DNA of 64,000 bases from Celerinatantimonas diazotrophica (GCF_004339545.1 NZ_SMGD01000014.1:302206-366205); one strand, 5' to 3'. Counted from the first letter of the stretch, positions 55,646 to 64,000 are shown. Program-made: numbers and translations. Notes: a model not told the origin generated them from the sequence alone.

Positions 55646-56591
55646 CCTTCCTCCGTGGCAAGAGCGTTTAGTTGAACAATTAAGCGCCCAATTTGCTAAT
55701 CATCGCTTAGCTCAGACATTATTGTTTGATTATGAAAAAGGAGCAGCTGTTGAAACGCTAAGTAACTACTTGGTGCGTCTCATTTTATGTCAAAGTCATA
55801 CAGCGAAATATACGCCCTGTGGCCACTGTCACAGTTGTCACATGCTTGAGTCTGAAAGTCACAGTGATTTTTATTCACTTGCACCTAAAGGCCAAAGTAT
55901 TGGTGTTGATGATGTCCGTTTACTGCAAGACTGGTCAGTGCAAAAACCAACCCATGGGCATGGTAAAGTCGCACTAATTGAACAAAGCCATAAGTTAACG
56001 CCTTCAGCAGCTAATGCACTGTTAAAAATGCTTGAAGAGCCTAAAGAAAATACCTATTTCATACTTCTAAAGCCTCTCCAAAGTTCACTACTGACGACTA
56101 TTATTAGTCGAGCACAACGCTGGGTGATCCATTCACCATCACCAACTCAAGCGCTTGATTTGCTCCAACAATGGTACCCGGATATTCATTTAGAGCGATT
56201 ACAACTCGCATTACATTGGCTGGATGGACCCACTGAATGTGCTGAATTTTTTAACAATAATGGTGAGGACGAATTGAGTAAGTTTACCCAAGCAGTTGAG
56301 GGGCTCAATCAGCATGATATAGATCCAATTGCTCAGCAACTAGAGAAATCGCCAGATAAATTAAGCTGGCTTGGTCAGATTATCATTGATTCACTGCAAA
56401 ACCATTTCCATAAGCGGGACCATATCTGTCCTCTTTTAACACAACTCACGCAGAATCAACTCATAGATGCCTGGCAAATGTTTGTACAGTTAAGAGAAAA
56501 ACTAGCGCAACATCCAGCATTAAATTTTTCATTGCAAGTTTACCCATTACTTAGCTATTTAAATCAACCGGAGAGTAATCGTGCTGATTGA
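55635..56591 (+). CDS. holB: DNA polymerase III delta' subunit
   Basis: Clamp-loader subunit. Zinc module cysteines C52, C62, C65 and C68 (LCQSHTAKYTPCGHCHSC). The conserved region KVALIEQSHKLTPSAANALL then KMLEEPKENTYFIL with SRAQRW is typical. No functional Walker A, as in other delta' subunits. 318 residues (E. coli 334). Overlaps tatD by 11 bases. Confidence 0.94.
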   Translation: MITSLPPWQERLVEQLSAQFANHRLAQTLLFDYEKGAAVETLSNYLVRLILCQSHTAKYTPCGHCHSCHMLESESHSDFYSLAPKGQSIGVDDVRLLQDWSVQKPTHGHGKVALIEQSHKLTPSAANALLKMLEEPKENTYFILLKPLQSSLLTTIISRAQRWVIHSPSPTQALDLLQQWYPDIHLERLQLALHWLDGPTECAEFFNNNGEDELSKFTQAVEGLNQHDIDPIAQQLEKSPDKLSWLGQIIIDSLQNHFHKRDHICPLLTQLTQNQLIDAWQMFVQLREKLAQHPALNFSLQVYPLLSYLNQPESNRAD

Positions 56592-57357
56592 TTCACACTG
56601 TCACCTTGACCGCCTCAACTATGAAAGCTTGCACCGAGATCCAAAGCAGGTCATTGAACAAGCAGTCCAACAAGATGTACATTACATGTTAGTGGTCAGT
56701 ATCTCTCTTGATGAATATCAGAATATGCGTCAGTCTCTTAATGACTATTCCAATTTGTTTTTTTCTTGTGGTGTTCATCCGTTACATGTTCATGAATCAA
56801 AAATTGAGGTAGAACGCCTCCGACGCCTTGGCGCTCAAGAGCGAGTTGTTGCATTGGGCGAAACAGGGTTAGATTATTTTTACAGCCCTGAAACAAGAGA
56901 ACAACAGATTGAAAGTTTTATCGAGCATCTGAAAGTTAGTAGAGAACTAGAAAAACCAGTCATCATTCATACTCGAGATGCTAAAAAAGAAACGCTAGAA
57001 TTGATCAATAAATACGGGAATCCAGATATCGGTGGTGTTTTGCATTGCTTTACCGAAGATTATGAGATGGCGATGCAGGCCATCGACATGGGATACTATA
57101 TTTCAGCTAGCGGAATCATTACTTTTAAATCGGCGAAGAAAGTACAACAAACATTTGCTAAGTTGCCTTTAGAACGCCTTCTCGTTGAAACCGACTCACC
57201 ATATCTGGCACCGGTACCTTTTCGAGGTAAAGAAAATCAGCCTGCTTATACACGTCAAGTCGCAGAACAGCTCGCGATACTTAAAGGCGTCAGCTATGAG
57301 GACATTGCAAAAGTGACTACAGAGAACTTTCAAAAACTTTTTGGGAAAATTGAATAA
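56581..57357 (+). CDS. ycfH: TatD-family metal-dependent DNase
   Basis: TIM-barrel hydrolase of the TatD family, E. coli YcfH subgroup. Metal ligands in LIDSHCHLDRLNYES, ALGETGLDYFYSPETREQQ, PVIIHTRDAKKET, GVLHCFTEDYEMA and LLVETDSPYLAP. 258 residues. GTG start after GGAGAG. Last gene of the fab-tmk-holB operon, same order as E. coli. Confidence 0.95.
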   Translation: MLIDSHCHLDRLNYESLHRDPKQVIEQAVQQDVHYMLVVSISLDEYQNMRQSLNDYSNLFFSCGVHPLHVHESKIEVERLRRLGAQERVVALGETGLDYFYSPETREQQIESFIEHLKVSRELEKPVIIHTRDAKKETLELINKYGNPDIGGVLHCFTEDYEMAMQAIDMGYYISASGIITFKSAKKVQQTFAKLPLERLLVETDSPYLAPVPFRGKENQPAYTRQVAEQLAILKGVSYEDIAKVTTENFQKLFGKIE

Positions 57358-57364
57358 AAAGCAC

Positions 57365-57397
57365 AAAAAAAGTCCGGTGCGAATCCTTGCGCCGGAC
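57365..57397 (-). terminator. rsmF terminator
   Basis: GTCCGGTGC (57372-57380) pairs with GCGCCGGAC (57389-57397), one wobble, and the minus strand continues into TTTTTTT. A second GC palindrome, GGCCC-GCAT-GGGCC, lies at 57408-57421. It may also end the tatD transcript. Confidence 0.8.
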
Positions 57398-57477
57398 ATA
57401 GGGGAATGGCCCGCATGGGCCTTGCGCTAATTATTACCAACACTTTAAGTGTAGCTAGGCTTAGCTAATTTTCCAGT

Positions 57478-58905
57478 TTAAATAAACTGGACGCCATCAC
57501 GCACAAGTTCCCTAGGGAGTCGATTTTTAATTTTGCCGTTAAGTCGTTTCCCCAGACCTAAGTGAACACCTTGAGCGCTAAGTAAAACTTCCCCCCCACC
57601 GGCTTTGGAGTCAGGCCATTTGATATCTTGCCCCTGATAATAGCGTGCAGCCTGCTCAAGTGTTAATTCTATGGTATTTTTATTAATCTGTTCTGCCCAG
57701 TGGATAGCCGCTTCATGAGTGAGTCGCCATTGATCTTTAAACTGCTCAGCTATTTTTAAACCGATACGGTCAAAGCGAATCTCCCCAGTCAGTTGATAAA
57801 TTGCTTCAGGAAACAGCCAATATTCGTTGTCTCGAATCATTACAACATAATGTTCTTGTAGAACAATGCCAAATTGTCGTTTCAAATAACTGCTGATCTG
57901 CTGCAGCTGTTTTGGGCTAGCTTTAGTAAAGGGTAATGGCCGAACTTTTTTGTGCACTGGTTTGATAGTTAATGATGCTTTTTTCTTGATTGCAGCAACA
58001 AAAAATCCTTCACTATCGTAAACTTGTGGCCATACATGCAAATAGCCCTCGGTTGTAAGTGCTCTTTGAGCATCAGGAAATAGCGTTCCTAATGGTACAA
58101 CCTCAACCGCTTGCGGATAACGTTGCTGAATTAATTCAACCACTTGTTCATTTTCAAGTCGATTTAAAGTACATGTAGAATAGATCACAACCCCATCAGG
58201 CTTTAAGGCATGCAATGCACTATCAAGCAACGTCAGCTGTAATGTCGCTATCTCTTTAACATGCTCAACTGACCAATTATTCATTGCTTGCGGATCTTTT
58301 CTTAGAGTTCCCTCTCCGGAGCAGGGCGCATCTAATAAAATTCCATCGAAAATTTCTGGGAGCCAGCGACCAAAAACATCCGCGTTATAATGGGTCAAAG
58401 CCACGTTGGCAATACCACAGCGCTGTATATTAGAATAGAGACCTTTGATACGGCTTGCCGAAAATTCATTGGCAACGATAGCACCCTGATGCTCCAATAT
58501 AGCGGCTATCTGAGTCGTTTTAGACCCAGGTGCAGCTGCAGCATCTAAAATAAGCGGGGCATCATTTGGGCTGATAAGATGAAATAACGCGCTCACTGGC
58601 AACATTGAGCTGGCTTCTTGAATGTAAAACAATCCGCCAAGGTGCTCTATTGTGTTCCCTAGTGCGATCGTATCATCATCACGCTCTATCCAAAATCCAG
58701 TGTCACACCAAGGAATTGGTTCTAAGTGCCAACCCTTAGAGCGCATTCGCTGGCAAAAGTCATCCGGCGTGATTTTTAAGGTGTTAATACGAATGCTGCG
58801 ACGCAATGGTTTATCGCAATACTCGAGGAATTGTTCAAGGTAGTCAGGTGTTGGTAGACTTTTAGAAATAAGTTCGACAAACGGCTCAGGTAATGAAACA
58901 GCCAC
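57478..58905 (-). CDS. rsmF: RsmF, 16S rRNA m5C1407 methyltransferase
   Basis: SAM-dependent methyltransferase for C1407 of 16S rRNA. Conserved RRSIRINTLKITPDDF, LFYIQEASSMLPVSAL, AAAPGSKTTQIAAIL (SAM loop), LLDAPCSGEGTLRKD and IYSTCTLNRLENE with the two active cysteines, followed by a C-terminal PUA-like domain ending RELVRDGVQF. The GTG at 58905 gives MAVSLPEPFVELI, in line with E. coli RsmF; an ATG at 58968 adds 21 residues and has no ribosome-binding site. About 475 residues (E. coli 479). Confidence 0.93.
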   Translation of the reverse strand: MAVSLPEPFVELISKSLPTPDYLEQFLEYCDKPLRRSIRINTLKITPDDFCQRMRSKGWHLEPIPWCDTGFWIERDDDTIALGNTIEHLGGLFYIQEASSMLPVSALFHLISPNDAPLILDAAAAPGSKTTQIAAILEHQGAIVANEFSASRIKGLYSNIQRCGIANVALTHYNADVFGRWLPEIFDGILLDAPCSGEGTLRKDPQAMNNWSVEHVKEIATLQLTLLDSALHALKPDGVVIYSTCTLNRLENEQVVELIQQRYPQAVEVVPLGTLFPDAQRALTTEGYLHVWPQVYDSEGFFVAAIKKKASLTIKPVHKKVRPLPFTKASPKQLQQISSYLKRQFGIVLQEHYVVMIRDNEYWLFPEAIYQLTGEIRFDRIGLKIAEQFKDQWRLTHEAAIHWAEQINKNTIELTLEQAARYYQGQDIKWPDSKAGGGEVLLSAQGVHLGLGKRLNGKIKNRLPRELVRDGVQFI

Positions 58906-59004
58906 AATTGCAGATCCATGGGACAAATACACTGGCGCATATTGTACTGATCTGAATCTATTTCGCATCGATATTTTTCTATCAACCGCTTTTTTCTTGA
59001 ATTC

Positions 59005-59033
59005 TTAGATTTTTTTACATATATCCGTATAAT
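59005..59033 (+). promoter_or_regulatory. yebG promoter
   Basis: TTAGAT (59005-59010), 17-base spacer, consensus TATAAT (59028-59033). Predicted start near 59040, within the LexA box. Confidence 0.7.
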
Positions 59034-59039
59034 AGGGCA

Positions 59040-59055
59040 CTGTACATAAATACAG
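59040..59055 (+). promoter_or_regulatory. LexA (SOS) box before yebG
   Basis: CTGTACATAAATACAG fits the CTGT-N8-ACAG consensus with the preferred AT-rich centre. It covers the predicted transcription start and ends 14 bases before the yebG start codon. E. coli yebG is a known LexA target. Confidence 0.93.
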
Positions 59056-59069
59056 TATTTGGAGTTACC

Positions 59070-59339
59070 GTGGCAGTCGTCATCAAATATGTAGTTGAAC
59101 GAGATGGTGTAGAAAAAATGACCTTTACTTCGAAAAAAGAGGCTGATGCATACGATAAAATGTTAGATATCGCCGATCAATTCGCCTTATTTTTACGCCA
59201 ATCTGAGGTAAAAATCGATGAATCTCAAGCTGAAGAATTAGGATTTTTTATCGCTAATAATCGCAATTGTGTCAATAATTTGTTAAAAGGACGAGAGTTT
59301 GAAGTAAATATGCTATCAGGAGCATCTGAGAATGAATGA
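59070..59339 (+). CDS. yebG: YebG, SOS-induced protein
   Basis: 89-residue protein of unknown mechanism, induced by DNA damage in E. coli. Conserved MAVVIKYVVERDGVEKMTFT and SKKEADAYDKMLDIAD. GTG start 6 bases after GGAG. It overlaps the following methionine-sulfoxide reductase gene by 8 bases, so both are likely under the LexA box. Confidence 0.95.
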   Translation: MAVVIKYVVERDGVEKMTFTSKKEADAYDKMLDIADQFALFLRQSEVKIDESQAEELGFFIANNRNCVNNLLKGREFEVNMLSGASENE

Positions 59340-59805
59340 TAGAGCCAAATTTTATGAACGGTTAACTCAACAGGTTGAAGCTTTTACAGGACCTGACGTT
59401 CATTGGCTTTCAACGCTTGCAAATACAGCAGCGCTATTGTGGATGGAACTTGATACAATCAACTGGGCTGGCTTTTACCTTAAAAGTGGTGAGCAATTAG
59501 TTCTTGGACCATTTCAAGGTAACCCAGCTTGTACTAATATTGATATTGGAAAGGGTGTCTGTGGAACAGCATTTGCGCAACGTAAACCATTGGCTGTTGC
59601 GAATGTTCACGAGTTTCCCGGACATATTGCGTGTGATGCGGCAAGCGAATCTGAGATTGTTTTACCTTTTTACGCAAAAACTCAGCTTATAGGAGTTTTG
59701 GATATTGACAGTCCCGTTTTAAATCGGTTTGATCAACATGACGTATCAGGTTTGCAAAAATTGCTTAATCTATTAGCTAATGCCTTACCAGATATTGAAT
59801 TTTAA
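59332..59805 (+). CDS. msrC: Free methionine-(R)-sulfoxide reductase (fRMsr)
   Basis: GAF-domain enzyme that reduces free L-methionine-(R)-sulfoxide; E. coli YebR/MsrC. The three conserved cysteines are present: Cys67 and Cys77 (NPACTNIDIGKGVCGTAFA) and Cys101 (GHIACDAASESEIVLPF). 157 residues. Its start lies within yebG, which is unusual, since in E. coli msrC is not fused to the yebG transcript in this way. The next gene, proQ, follows after 81 bases, as E. coli yebR is near proQ. Confidence 0.92.
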   Translation: MNDRAKFYERLTQQVEAFTGPDVHWLSTLANTAALLWMELDTINWAGFYLKSGEQLVLGPFQGNPACTNIDIGKGVCGTAFAQRKPLAVANVHEFPGHIACDAASESEIVLPFYAKTQLIGVLDIDSPVLNRFDQHDVSGLQKLLNLLANALPDIEF

Positions 59806-59886
59806 TAGCTTTTCCAAGCTTGGCCACTATAATAACCCAAGTACAGAGCGGTCTGTGCTATCTAGTTGTGTAATTTAAGGTTGTTC

Positions 59887-60498
59887 ATGGAAACCGTTAA
59901 TAAACTAAAGAATAGTAAAGAAGTAATTGCCTATTTGGCAGAATTATTCCCTCAGTGCTTCTCATTGAAAGGGGAAGCCAAGCCATTGAAAATTGGTATT
60001 TTTCAAGATTTAACCAGTCGGTTAAAAGATGACTCTAGGGTAAGCAATACACTATTGCGTAGTGCATTGCGCCAATATACTTCCAGTTGGCGTTATCTTC
60101 ATGGTGTTAAAACGGGAGTGAATCGAGTTGATTTAGATGGGCAACCCGCTGAAGTTGTTGAGCAGGAACATGCCGATCACGCGCAACAAAAATTAAAGGA
60201 AAGTAAAGAAAAAGTTTTTGGCTCTAAAGCCCAAGCTAAAAAAGAAGCAAAACCAGCCAAAACAAAACCAGAACGAACTAATACAGTTCGTCGTCCCAAG
60301 CGAAACAATAACACGCCTCATCCGGCTAAAGTTAAAGTTGTTCCTAGCGAAGAGTTACATACTGGCAAACAAATCCGTGTGTTAGTCGGAAAGACCCCTA
60401 TGCCAGGAATTATTACCGAAATCGTGAAAAACGAGATTTCAGTGCAGCTTAATTCTGGTATGCAAGTCAAAGTCAAAAAAGAGCATATCGTTGCTTAA
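59887..60498 (+). CDS. proQ: ProQ, RNA chaperone
   Basis: FinO/ProQ RNA-binding protein that stabilises many sRNA-mRNA duplexes. N-terminal FinO-like domain (residues ~1-115, IAYLAELFPQCFSL, RSALRQYTSSWRYLHGVKTG), basic disordered linker (~120-150), and C-terminal Tudor-like domain (GKQIRVLVGKTPMPGIITEI). The ATG at 59887 follows TAAGG with 6-base spacing and gives 203 residues; a GTG at 59866 is less likely. 21 bases before prc. Confidence 0.95.
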   Translation: METVNKLKNSKEVIAYLAELFPQCFSLKGEAKPLKIGIFQDLTSRLKDDSRVSNTLLRSALRQYTSSWRYLHGVKTGVNRVDLDGQPAEVVEQEHADHAQQKLKESKEKVFGSKAQAKKEAKPAKTKPERTNTVRRPKRNNNTPHPAKVKVVPSEELHTGKQIRVLVGKTPMPGIITEIVKNEISVQLNSGMQVKVKKEHIVA

Positions 60499-60519
60499 TT
60501 TTATTCAAGAGGCGTCTTT

Positions 60520-62538
60520 ATGAGATTAATTGGCCCGCTGCTTGTGGCACTGACCCTTTCTTTGAGTTTATCGACCAGTGCATTTGCTAGTCCGGTCAAT
60601 ATCAAAGAATCAGCATTGCCACAACTAGCTCCACAAAGCCAACATGCCACGGAAGCAAGGCGAATTGCAGCTATTTATACGCGTACTCATTATGTCAATG
60701 TTGTTTTAAATAGTGCACTTTCAAAAAAGATCTTTAAGCGCTATTTGAATCAGCTTGATTATCATCATGATCTGTTTTTACAATCTGACCTTGAAGCTAT
60801 GGACGATTATAAGACGCAACTTGATGATGATATAGCTTCAGGACAACTCTCTCCGTTTTATAAAATTTTTAATCTCAGTTTAAAACGTCGCTATGAGCAA
60901 TTGGCTTATTCCTTAAGTCTACTTAATATTAATAAGCCTTTGACTTTCAAAGATAAAGAACGCTATCAATTTGATCGTACCGATGCAGCGTATCCAAAGG
61001 ATAAAACTGAACAAAAAGCACTTTGGAAGAAGAAAGTTAAGTTCGATGCCTTGAATCTTAAACTTTCCGGTAAAAAGTGGCCAGAAATTGTTAAGTTATT
61101 ATCCAAACGCTATAACTATGCGCTCAGAAGGTTGACGCAAACAGAAAGTGAAGATGTTTTTCAAACAGCTATGAATGCTTTTTCACGTTCAATCGATCCT
61201 CATACCAGTTATTTATCACCACGTTCGTCAGAACGCTTCAATACCGAAATGAGCCTTTCACTACAAGGAATTGGAGCTGTTTTAGAAAATAAAGATGAAT
61301 ATACGACCATTCGCCGACTTATACCCGGTGGACCCGCGGCTAAAAGCGGCCTGCTGAAAATTGGAGATAGAATTGTTGGGGTCGCTCAAGATGGTAAACC
61401 GATGGTTGATGTCATTGGTTGGCGTATTGATGATATTGTGGATTTGATTAAGGGACCTAAGGGAACTACGGTTTATCTGCAGATATTACCTGCAGGCAGT
61501 AAAGCCGATGGCAAAACACGTAAGATTAAATTGGTTAGAGATGTTGTTCGGCTAAAAGATCGTGCCGCTAGTGGCGAGGTTATGAAAGTTGATGGCCATA
61601 AGATCGGAGTTCTAACAGTTCCAAGCTTTTATGTTGGCCTAAGTAAAGATTCAGCTAAAGCGATTAATAAACTTAAAAAGCAACACATTCAGGCTCTGGT
61701 TGTTGATCTCCGAGGAAATGGGGGAGGGGCATTAAGTGAAGCGATTAGTATGACAGGTTTATTTATCCCGAAAGGCCCGGTTGTTCAAGTTCGTGATCAA
61801 TTAGGTCGCGTCAGAGTGAATCAGGATATGAGCGGTTCGACTGTCTACAGAGGTCCATTAGTTGTGCTAGTTAATCAATATAGTGCTTCAGCATCAGAAA
61901 TTTTTGCGGCGGCTCTGCAAGACTATGGTCGAGCGATCATCGTTGGTGAACAAACATATGGTAAAGGAACGGTCCAACAGCATCGTGGGTTGGGACGAAC
62001 TTATGATTTATTTGAGCACCCGATGGGGCATGTGCAATATACAGTAGCTAAATTCTATCGAGTTAATGGTGGATCAACTCAGCGCAAAGGGGTTATGCCT
62101 GATATTATTTTCCCATCAGCATTACCACATTCAGAAGTTGGTGAATCAGCCAATGATAATGCTTTGCCGTGGGATCATATTAAATCAGCTGATTACCATA
62201 AGGTTGGAAGCTTTAAAAAACTGTTGCCCATTTTAATTGCAGATCATAAGAAACGGATCGCTAAGTCACCTGAGTTTCAGTATATTATTGCTGATATTAA
62301 GCAGTATCAAGCCAGAAAAGATAAAAAAAGTATTAGCTTAAATTATCAAATTCGTAAAGCTCAGCGAGAGAAACAAGATAAAGAAGAATTGGCTCGTTTA
62401 AATGAGCGCTTAAAACGCGCAGGTAAAAAGCCAGTTAAATCGATTGCCGATAAACCTGCAAATTTTAAAGCTCCTGATGCTTATCTTGATGAAGCTACAG
62501 ATATTGCTGAAGATTTAGCTGTTCACGAGAAAAAGTAA
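60520..62538 (+). CDS. prc: Prc (Tsp), tail-specific periplasmic protease
   Basis: Periplasmic Ser-Lys protease that degrades tagged proteins and trims MepS and FtsI. Signal peptide ends SLSLSTSAFA-SP. PDZ domain at about residues 245-325 (GIGAVLENKDEYTTIRRL, GDRIVGVAQ), and the S41 site with Ser in NQYSASASEIFAAAL and Lys in GEQTYGKGTVQQHRG. VDLRGNGGGALSEA is conserved. 672 residues (E. coli 682). Follows proQ as in E. coli; strong terminator after it. Confidence 0.96.
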   Translation: MRLIGPLLVALTLSLSLSTSAFASPVNIKESALPQLAPQSQHATEARRIAAIYTRTHYVNVVLNSALSKKIFKRYLNQLDYHHDLFLQSDLEAMDDYKTQLDDDIASGQLSPFYKIFNLSLKRRYEQLAYSLSLLNINKPLTFKDKERYQFDRTDAAYPKDKTEQKALWKKKVKFDALNLKLSGKKWPEIVKLLSKRYNYALRRLTQTESEDVFQTAMNAFSRSIDPHTSYLSPRSSERFNTEMSLSLQGIGAVLENKDEYTTIRRLIPGGPAAKSGLLKIGDRIVGVAQDGKPMVDVIGWRIDDIVDLIKGPKGTTVYLQILPAGSKADGKTRKIKLVRDVVRLKDRAASGEVMKVDGHKIGVLTVPSFYVGLSKDSAKAINKLKKQHIQALVVDLRGNGGGALSEAISMTGLFIPKGPVVQVRDQLGRVRVNQDMSGSTVYRGPLVVLVNQYSASASEIFAAALQDYGRAIIVGEQTYGKGTVQQHRGLGRTYDLFEHPMGHVQYTVAKFYRVNGGSTQRKGVMPDIIFPSALPHSEVGESANDNALPWDHIKSADYHKVGSFKKLLPILIADHKKRIAKSPEFQYIIADIKQYQARKDKKSISLNYQIRKAQREKQDKEELARLNERLKRAGKKPVKSIADKPANFKAPDAYLDEATDIAEDLAVHEKK

Positions 62539-62573
62539 AGCGTCGATTACTTACGGACTTTTTATAATCTTTG

Positions 62574-62600
62574 AAACCACCTCTTTGAGGTGGTTTTTTT
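62574..62600 (+). terminator. prc terminator
   Basis: AAACCACCTC (62574-62583) pairs with GAGGTGGTTT (62587-62596) around TTT, then T-run. The same core arms occur in the ompW terminator. Confidence 0.9.
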
Positions 62601-62601
62601 A

Positions 62602-63552
62602 TTAGAAGATAATGCGTGAGCTTGCTCTTTGTAATCGTTCATCACCACGACGATCATATCGTTGTGTCGTATTAATACTGGCATGTCCCATCGCATCTTT
62701 GACCGTAACAATATCTTCACCATTATCGAGCATCATGGATGCAAACGTTCGGCGAAGATCATGCGGGGCAAAAGGTTCAATCTCAGCATCTTTCTGTCGT
62801 ATCTGTAAAATATGATAGATCGCTTGGTCACTTAGCCGATCTAAAGTTACATCGTCAAAACGTCGAATTCGGGTAAAAAGAGGCCCAGAATATTCCCCTC
62901 TGATATCATAGATCCACTTCTGTAGATATTCCCAGCTGCTAGATGGCATAAAAGAACGACGCTGTTTATTGCCTTTTCCCATGACTACAAGCGTTTTACT
63001 TGAATATTCTATATCATTTAAATTCAATGCAACCAACTCGGCTCGCCGTAAACCACAGCCTAATAATAGCGCAATAATTGCGGCATCACGGACACCTTTG
63101 CAGGAAAAATCTTCATTAGTAGTAGTAAATAGTTGCTTGATCTCAAATTGACTTAAGGCTCTCCCTCGGCTGACGCGATACCCCTTCACAGATTTAATTT
63201 GACGAATATGTGTATAGGTATCCGTATCAATTTGATTCATACTCCATGCTTCTAACATCACTCCTTTGATCGCTGCCAAATAAGTATTAACTGTTGCCGG
63301 ACTTCTACCTTTAGCTAACAATTTTTCTATCACTGCTTGTATATGGTGCCTTCTTAGTTCAGACCAAGGACAATCTTTAAAGGAGATATACCCTAGAATT
63401 TTGGCCACAATATTTAGAAAAGACTTCATTGTCTGTCGACTCCTCACTGATTGCAGAGAAATCAGATAAGCAATTGCAGGATTATGTGCTTCAGGAGTGG
63501 AACTGATGAGCTCATTTCTGAGAAAAAATTTAGATACAACAGACTCTGACAC
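62602..63552 (-). CDS. Solitary tyrosine recombinase
   Basis: Site-specific recombinase of the tyrosine family, about 316 residues. The N-terminal SAM-like core-binding domain (AYLISLQSVRSRQTMKSFLN, SPATVNTYLAAIKGVM) is followed by the catalytic domain: Arg in LLLGCGLRRAELVAL, Lys in VMGKGNKQRR, HxxR in PHDLRRTFASMML, and His/Tyr in MGHASINTTQRYDRRGD. All five catalytic residues are intact. It belongs to a group of lone integrases found scattered in proteobacteria, often without an obvious element. The GTG at 63552, 6 bases after GGAG, is preferred over a TTG at 63564. No recombination sites or cargo are recognised. Confidence 0.88.
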   Translation of the reverse strand: MSESVVSKFFLRNELISSTPEAHNPAIAYLISLQSVRSRQTMKSFLNIVAKILGYISFKDCPWSELRRHHIQAVIEKLLAKGRSPATVNTYLAAIKGVMLEAWSMNQIDTDTYTHIRQIKSVKGYRVSRGRALSQFEIKQLFTTTNEDFSCKGVRDAAIIALLLGCGLRRAELVALNLNDIEYSSKTLVVMGKGNKQRRSFMPSSSWEYLQKWIYDIRGEYSGPLFTRIRRFDDVTLDRLSDQAIYHILQIRQKDAEIEPFAPHDLRRTFASMMLDNGEDIVTVKDAMGHASINTTQRYDRRGDERLQRASSRIIF

Positions 63553-63805
63553 TAGATACTCCAATATGACTTCATCTATAGCCTAATCTAACAGCCAATT
63601 ATAATTTTAATAAACTTTACTTTTTCAAAGATACATTTTAATAAGTAGAGATATAAAAGACAATGATAAAAACAAAATATTTAATAAATTCAATTAGTTG
63701 TAAGGTTATCAATATTGAGGGGGAGCTTTATAAAAATGCCATCTGAATCTGAGCGGGTTAAAAGTAGTAAGAATTTATAGATAGGTAATTGAGCGGAGGG
63801 AAGAA

Positions 63806-63833
63806 AAGGGCAACATCTGTCATTGTTGCCCTT
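63806..63833 (-). terminator. Terminator of the right-edge permease
   Basis: AAGGGCAACA/TGTTGCCCTT, a perfect 10-bp stem; the minus strand continues TTTTCTTCC. It lies 10 bases past the permease stop codon. Confidence 0.8.
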
Positions 63834-63842
63834 ACCAGTTAG

Positions 63843-64000
63843 TTAAGAATTTTCAGTCGACTTTTCTGAAAAATTAGCACTGCTAGTTTGCGAACTTCGA
63901 TTTGACTTGATGAAGAAGAAGATAGCTAAGAGCACCACCCAAGCTGGAAGCAAATATACGCAAATCCGTTGGCTTGGTGTTAGTAACATAATGACTAAAA
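63843..64000 (-). CDS. C-terminal end of an amino-acid permease (APC-like)
   Basis: 51 residues in frame to the window edge, so the gene starts outside. One membrane helix is visible, LTPSQRICVYLLPAWVVLLA followed by IFFFIK, then a short Ser/Asn-rich cytoplasmic tail ending STENS. The TPSQR-x-x-Y-x-x-P-x-W pattern before the last helix is like the C-terminus of APC-family amino-acid permeases (CycA/AnsP-type). Substrate cannot be given. Confidence 0.5.
   Translation of the reverse strand, partial: LVIMLLTPSQRICVYLLPAWVVLLAIFFFIKSNRSSQTSSANFSEKSTENS

Noticed and set aside
63736-63780. 14-codon frame upstream of the recombinase on the plus strand
   Set aside because: It has a good ribosome-binding site, but is too short and unsupported to call a gene.

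Overview
The window is a stretch of gammaproteobacterial chromosome with moderate to low GC, dense housekeeping genes and short intergenic gaps. The gene set points to the Enterobacterales/Vibrionales/Alteromonadales side of the class: an E. coli-like RNase E with a long degradosome tail, a hisL-attenuated hisGDCBHAFI operon with bifunctional HisB and HisIE, minCDE next to rnd and ycgL/ycgN, nhaB-dsbB, ycgB-yeaH-yeaG, rpmF-plsX-fab-tmk-holB-tatD, and proQ-prc. I cannot fix the genus from the sequence. No rRNA, tRNA, CRISPR array or insertion sequence was seen. The only mobility gene is a solitary tyrosine recombinase near the right edge.

Layout. 1-5.9 kb: the 3' end of uvrB, a TSUP-family exporter, tpiA, elyC, an aspartate/aromatic aminotransferase, a KdgF-like cupin and a LON-domain protein. 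6-12.3 kb: a molybdenum cofactor block (Moco riboswitch, then moaA-mobA-moaB-moaC-moaD-moaE, with convergent moeA), folE divergent from moeA, a GNAT acetyltransferase and acylphosphatase. 12.3-14.7 kb: an AT-rich gap, a YciT-like DeoR regulator, and ompW behind a consensus FNR box. 14.8-25.8 kb, minus strand: mdlB-mdlA, then the whole histidine operon with its leader peptide and attenuator. 25.8-37.0 kb: a small unknown protein, yoaA, tsaB, another small unknown protein, a Slp lipoprotein, rnd, the minC-D-E operon, ycgL, an MltB-type transglycosylase, ycgN, dsbB and nhaB. 37.4-42.1 kb: the ycgB-yeaH-yeaG stress operon. 42.7-47.7 kb: rne, rluC and maf. 47.8-57.4 kb: the lipid/cell-envelope/replication superoperon yceD-rpmF-plsX-fabD-fabG-acpP-fabF-pabC-mltG-tmk-holB-tatD. 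57.5-62.5 kb: rsmF, SOS-boxed yebG with overlapping free-methionine-sulfoxide reductase, proQ and prc. 62.6-64 kb: the tyrosine recombinase and the end of an amino-acid permease.

How the genes work together. The moa/mob/moe genes turn GTP into Mo-molybdopterin guanine dinucleotide, and the riboswitch would let the cofactor feed back on moaA. The his genes make histidine from PRPP and ATP under classical attenuation. The fab cluster supplies malonyl-ACP, elongation enzymes and ACP, while PlsX links them to phospholipid synthesis. MinCDE positions division.

Main points for a second look: no fabH between plsX and fabD, and no fadR between nhaB and ycgB; an SOS-controlled pair joining yebG to a methionine sulfoxide reductase; a probable orphan small RNA or micro-ORF near 5.2 kb; a row of hairpins between hisI and mdlA; a yceD promoter so close to its start codon that the mRNA looks nearly leaderless; and a small protein beside yoaA with a possible sliding-clamp-like C-terminal tail. 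I found no clear evidence of a wholly new multi-gene system; most of the window is core genome.
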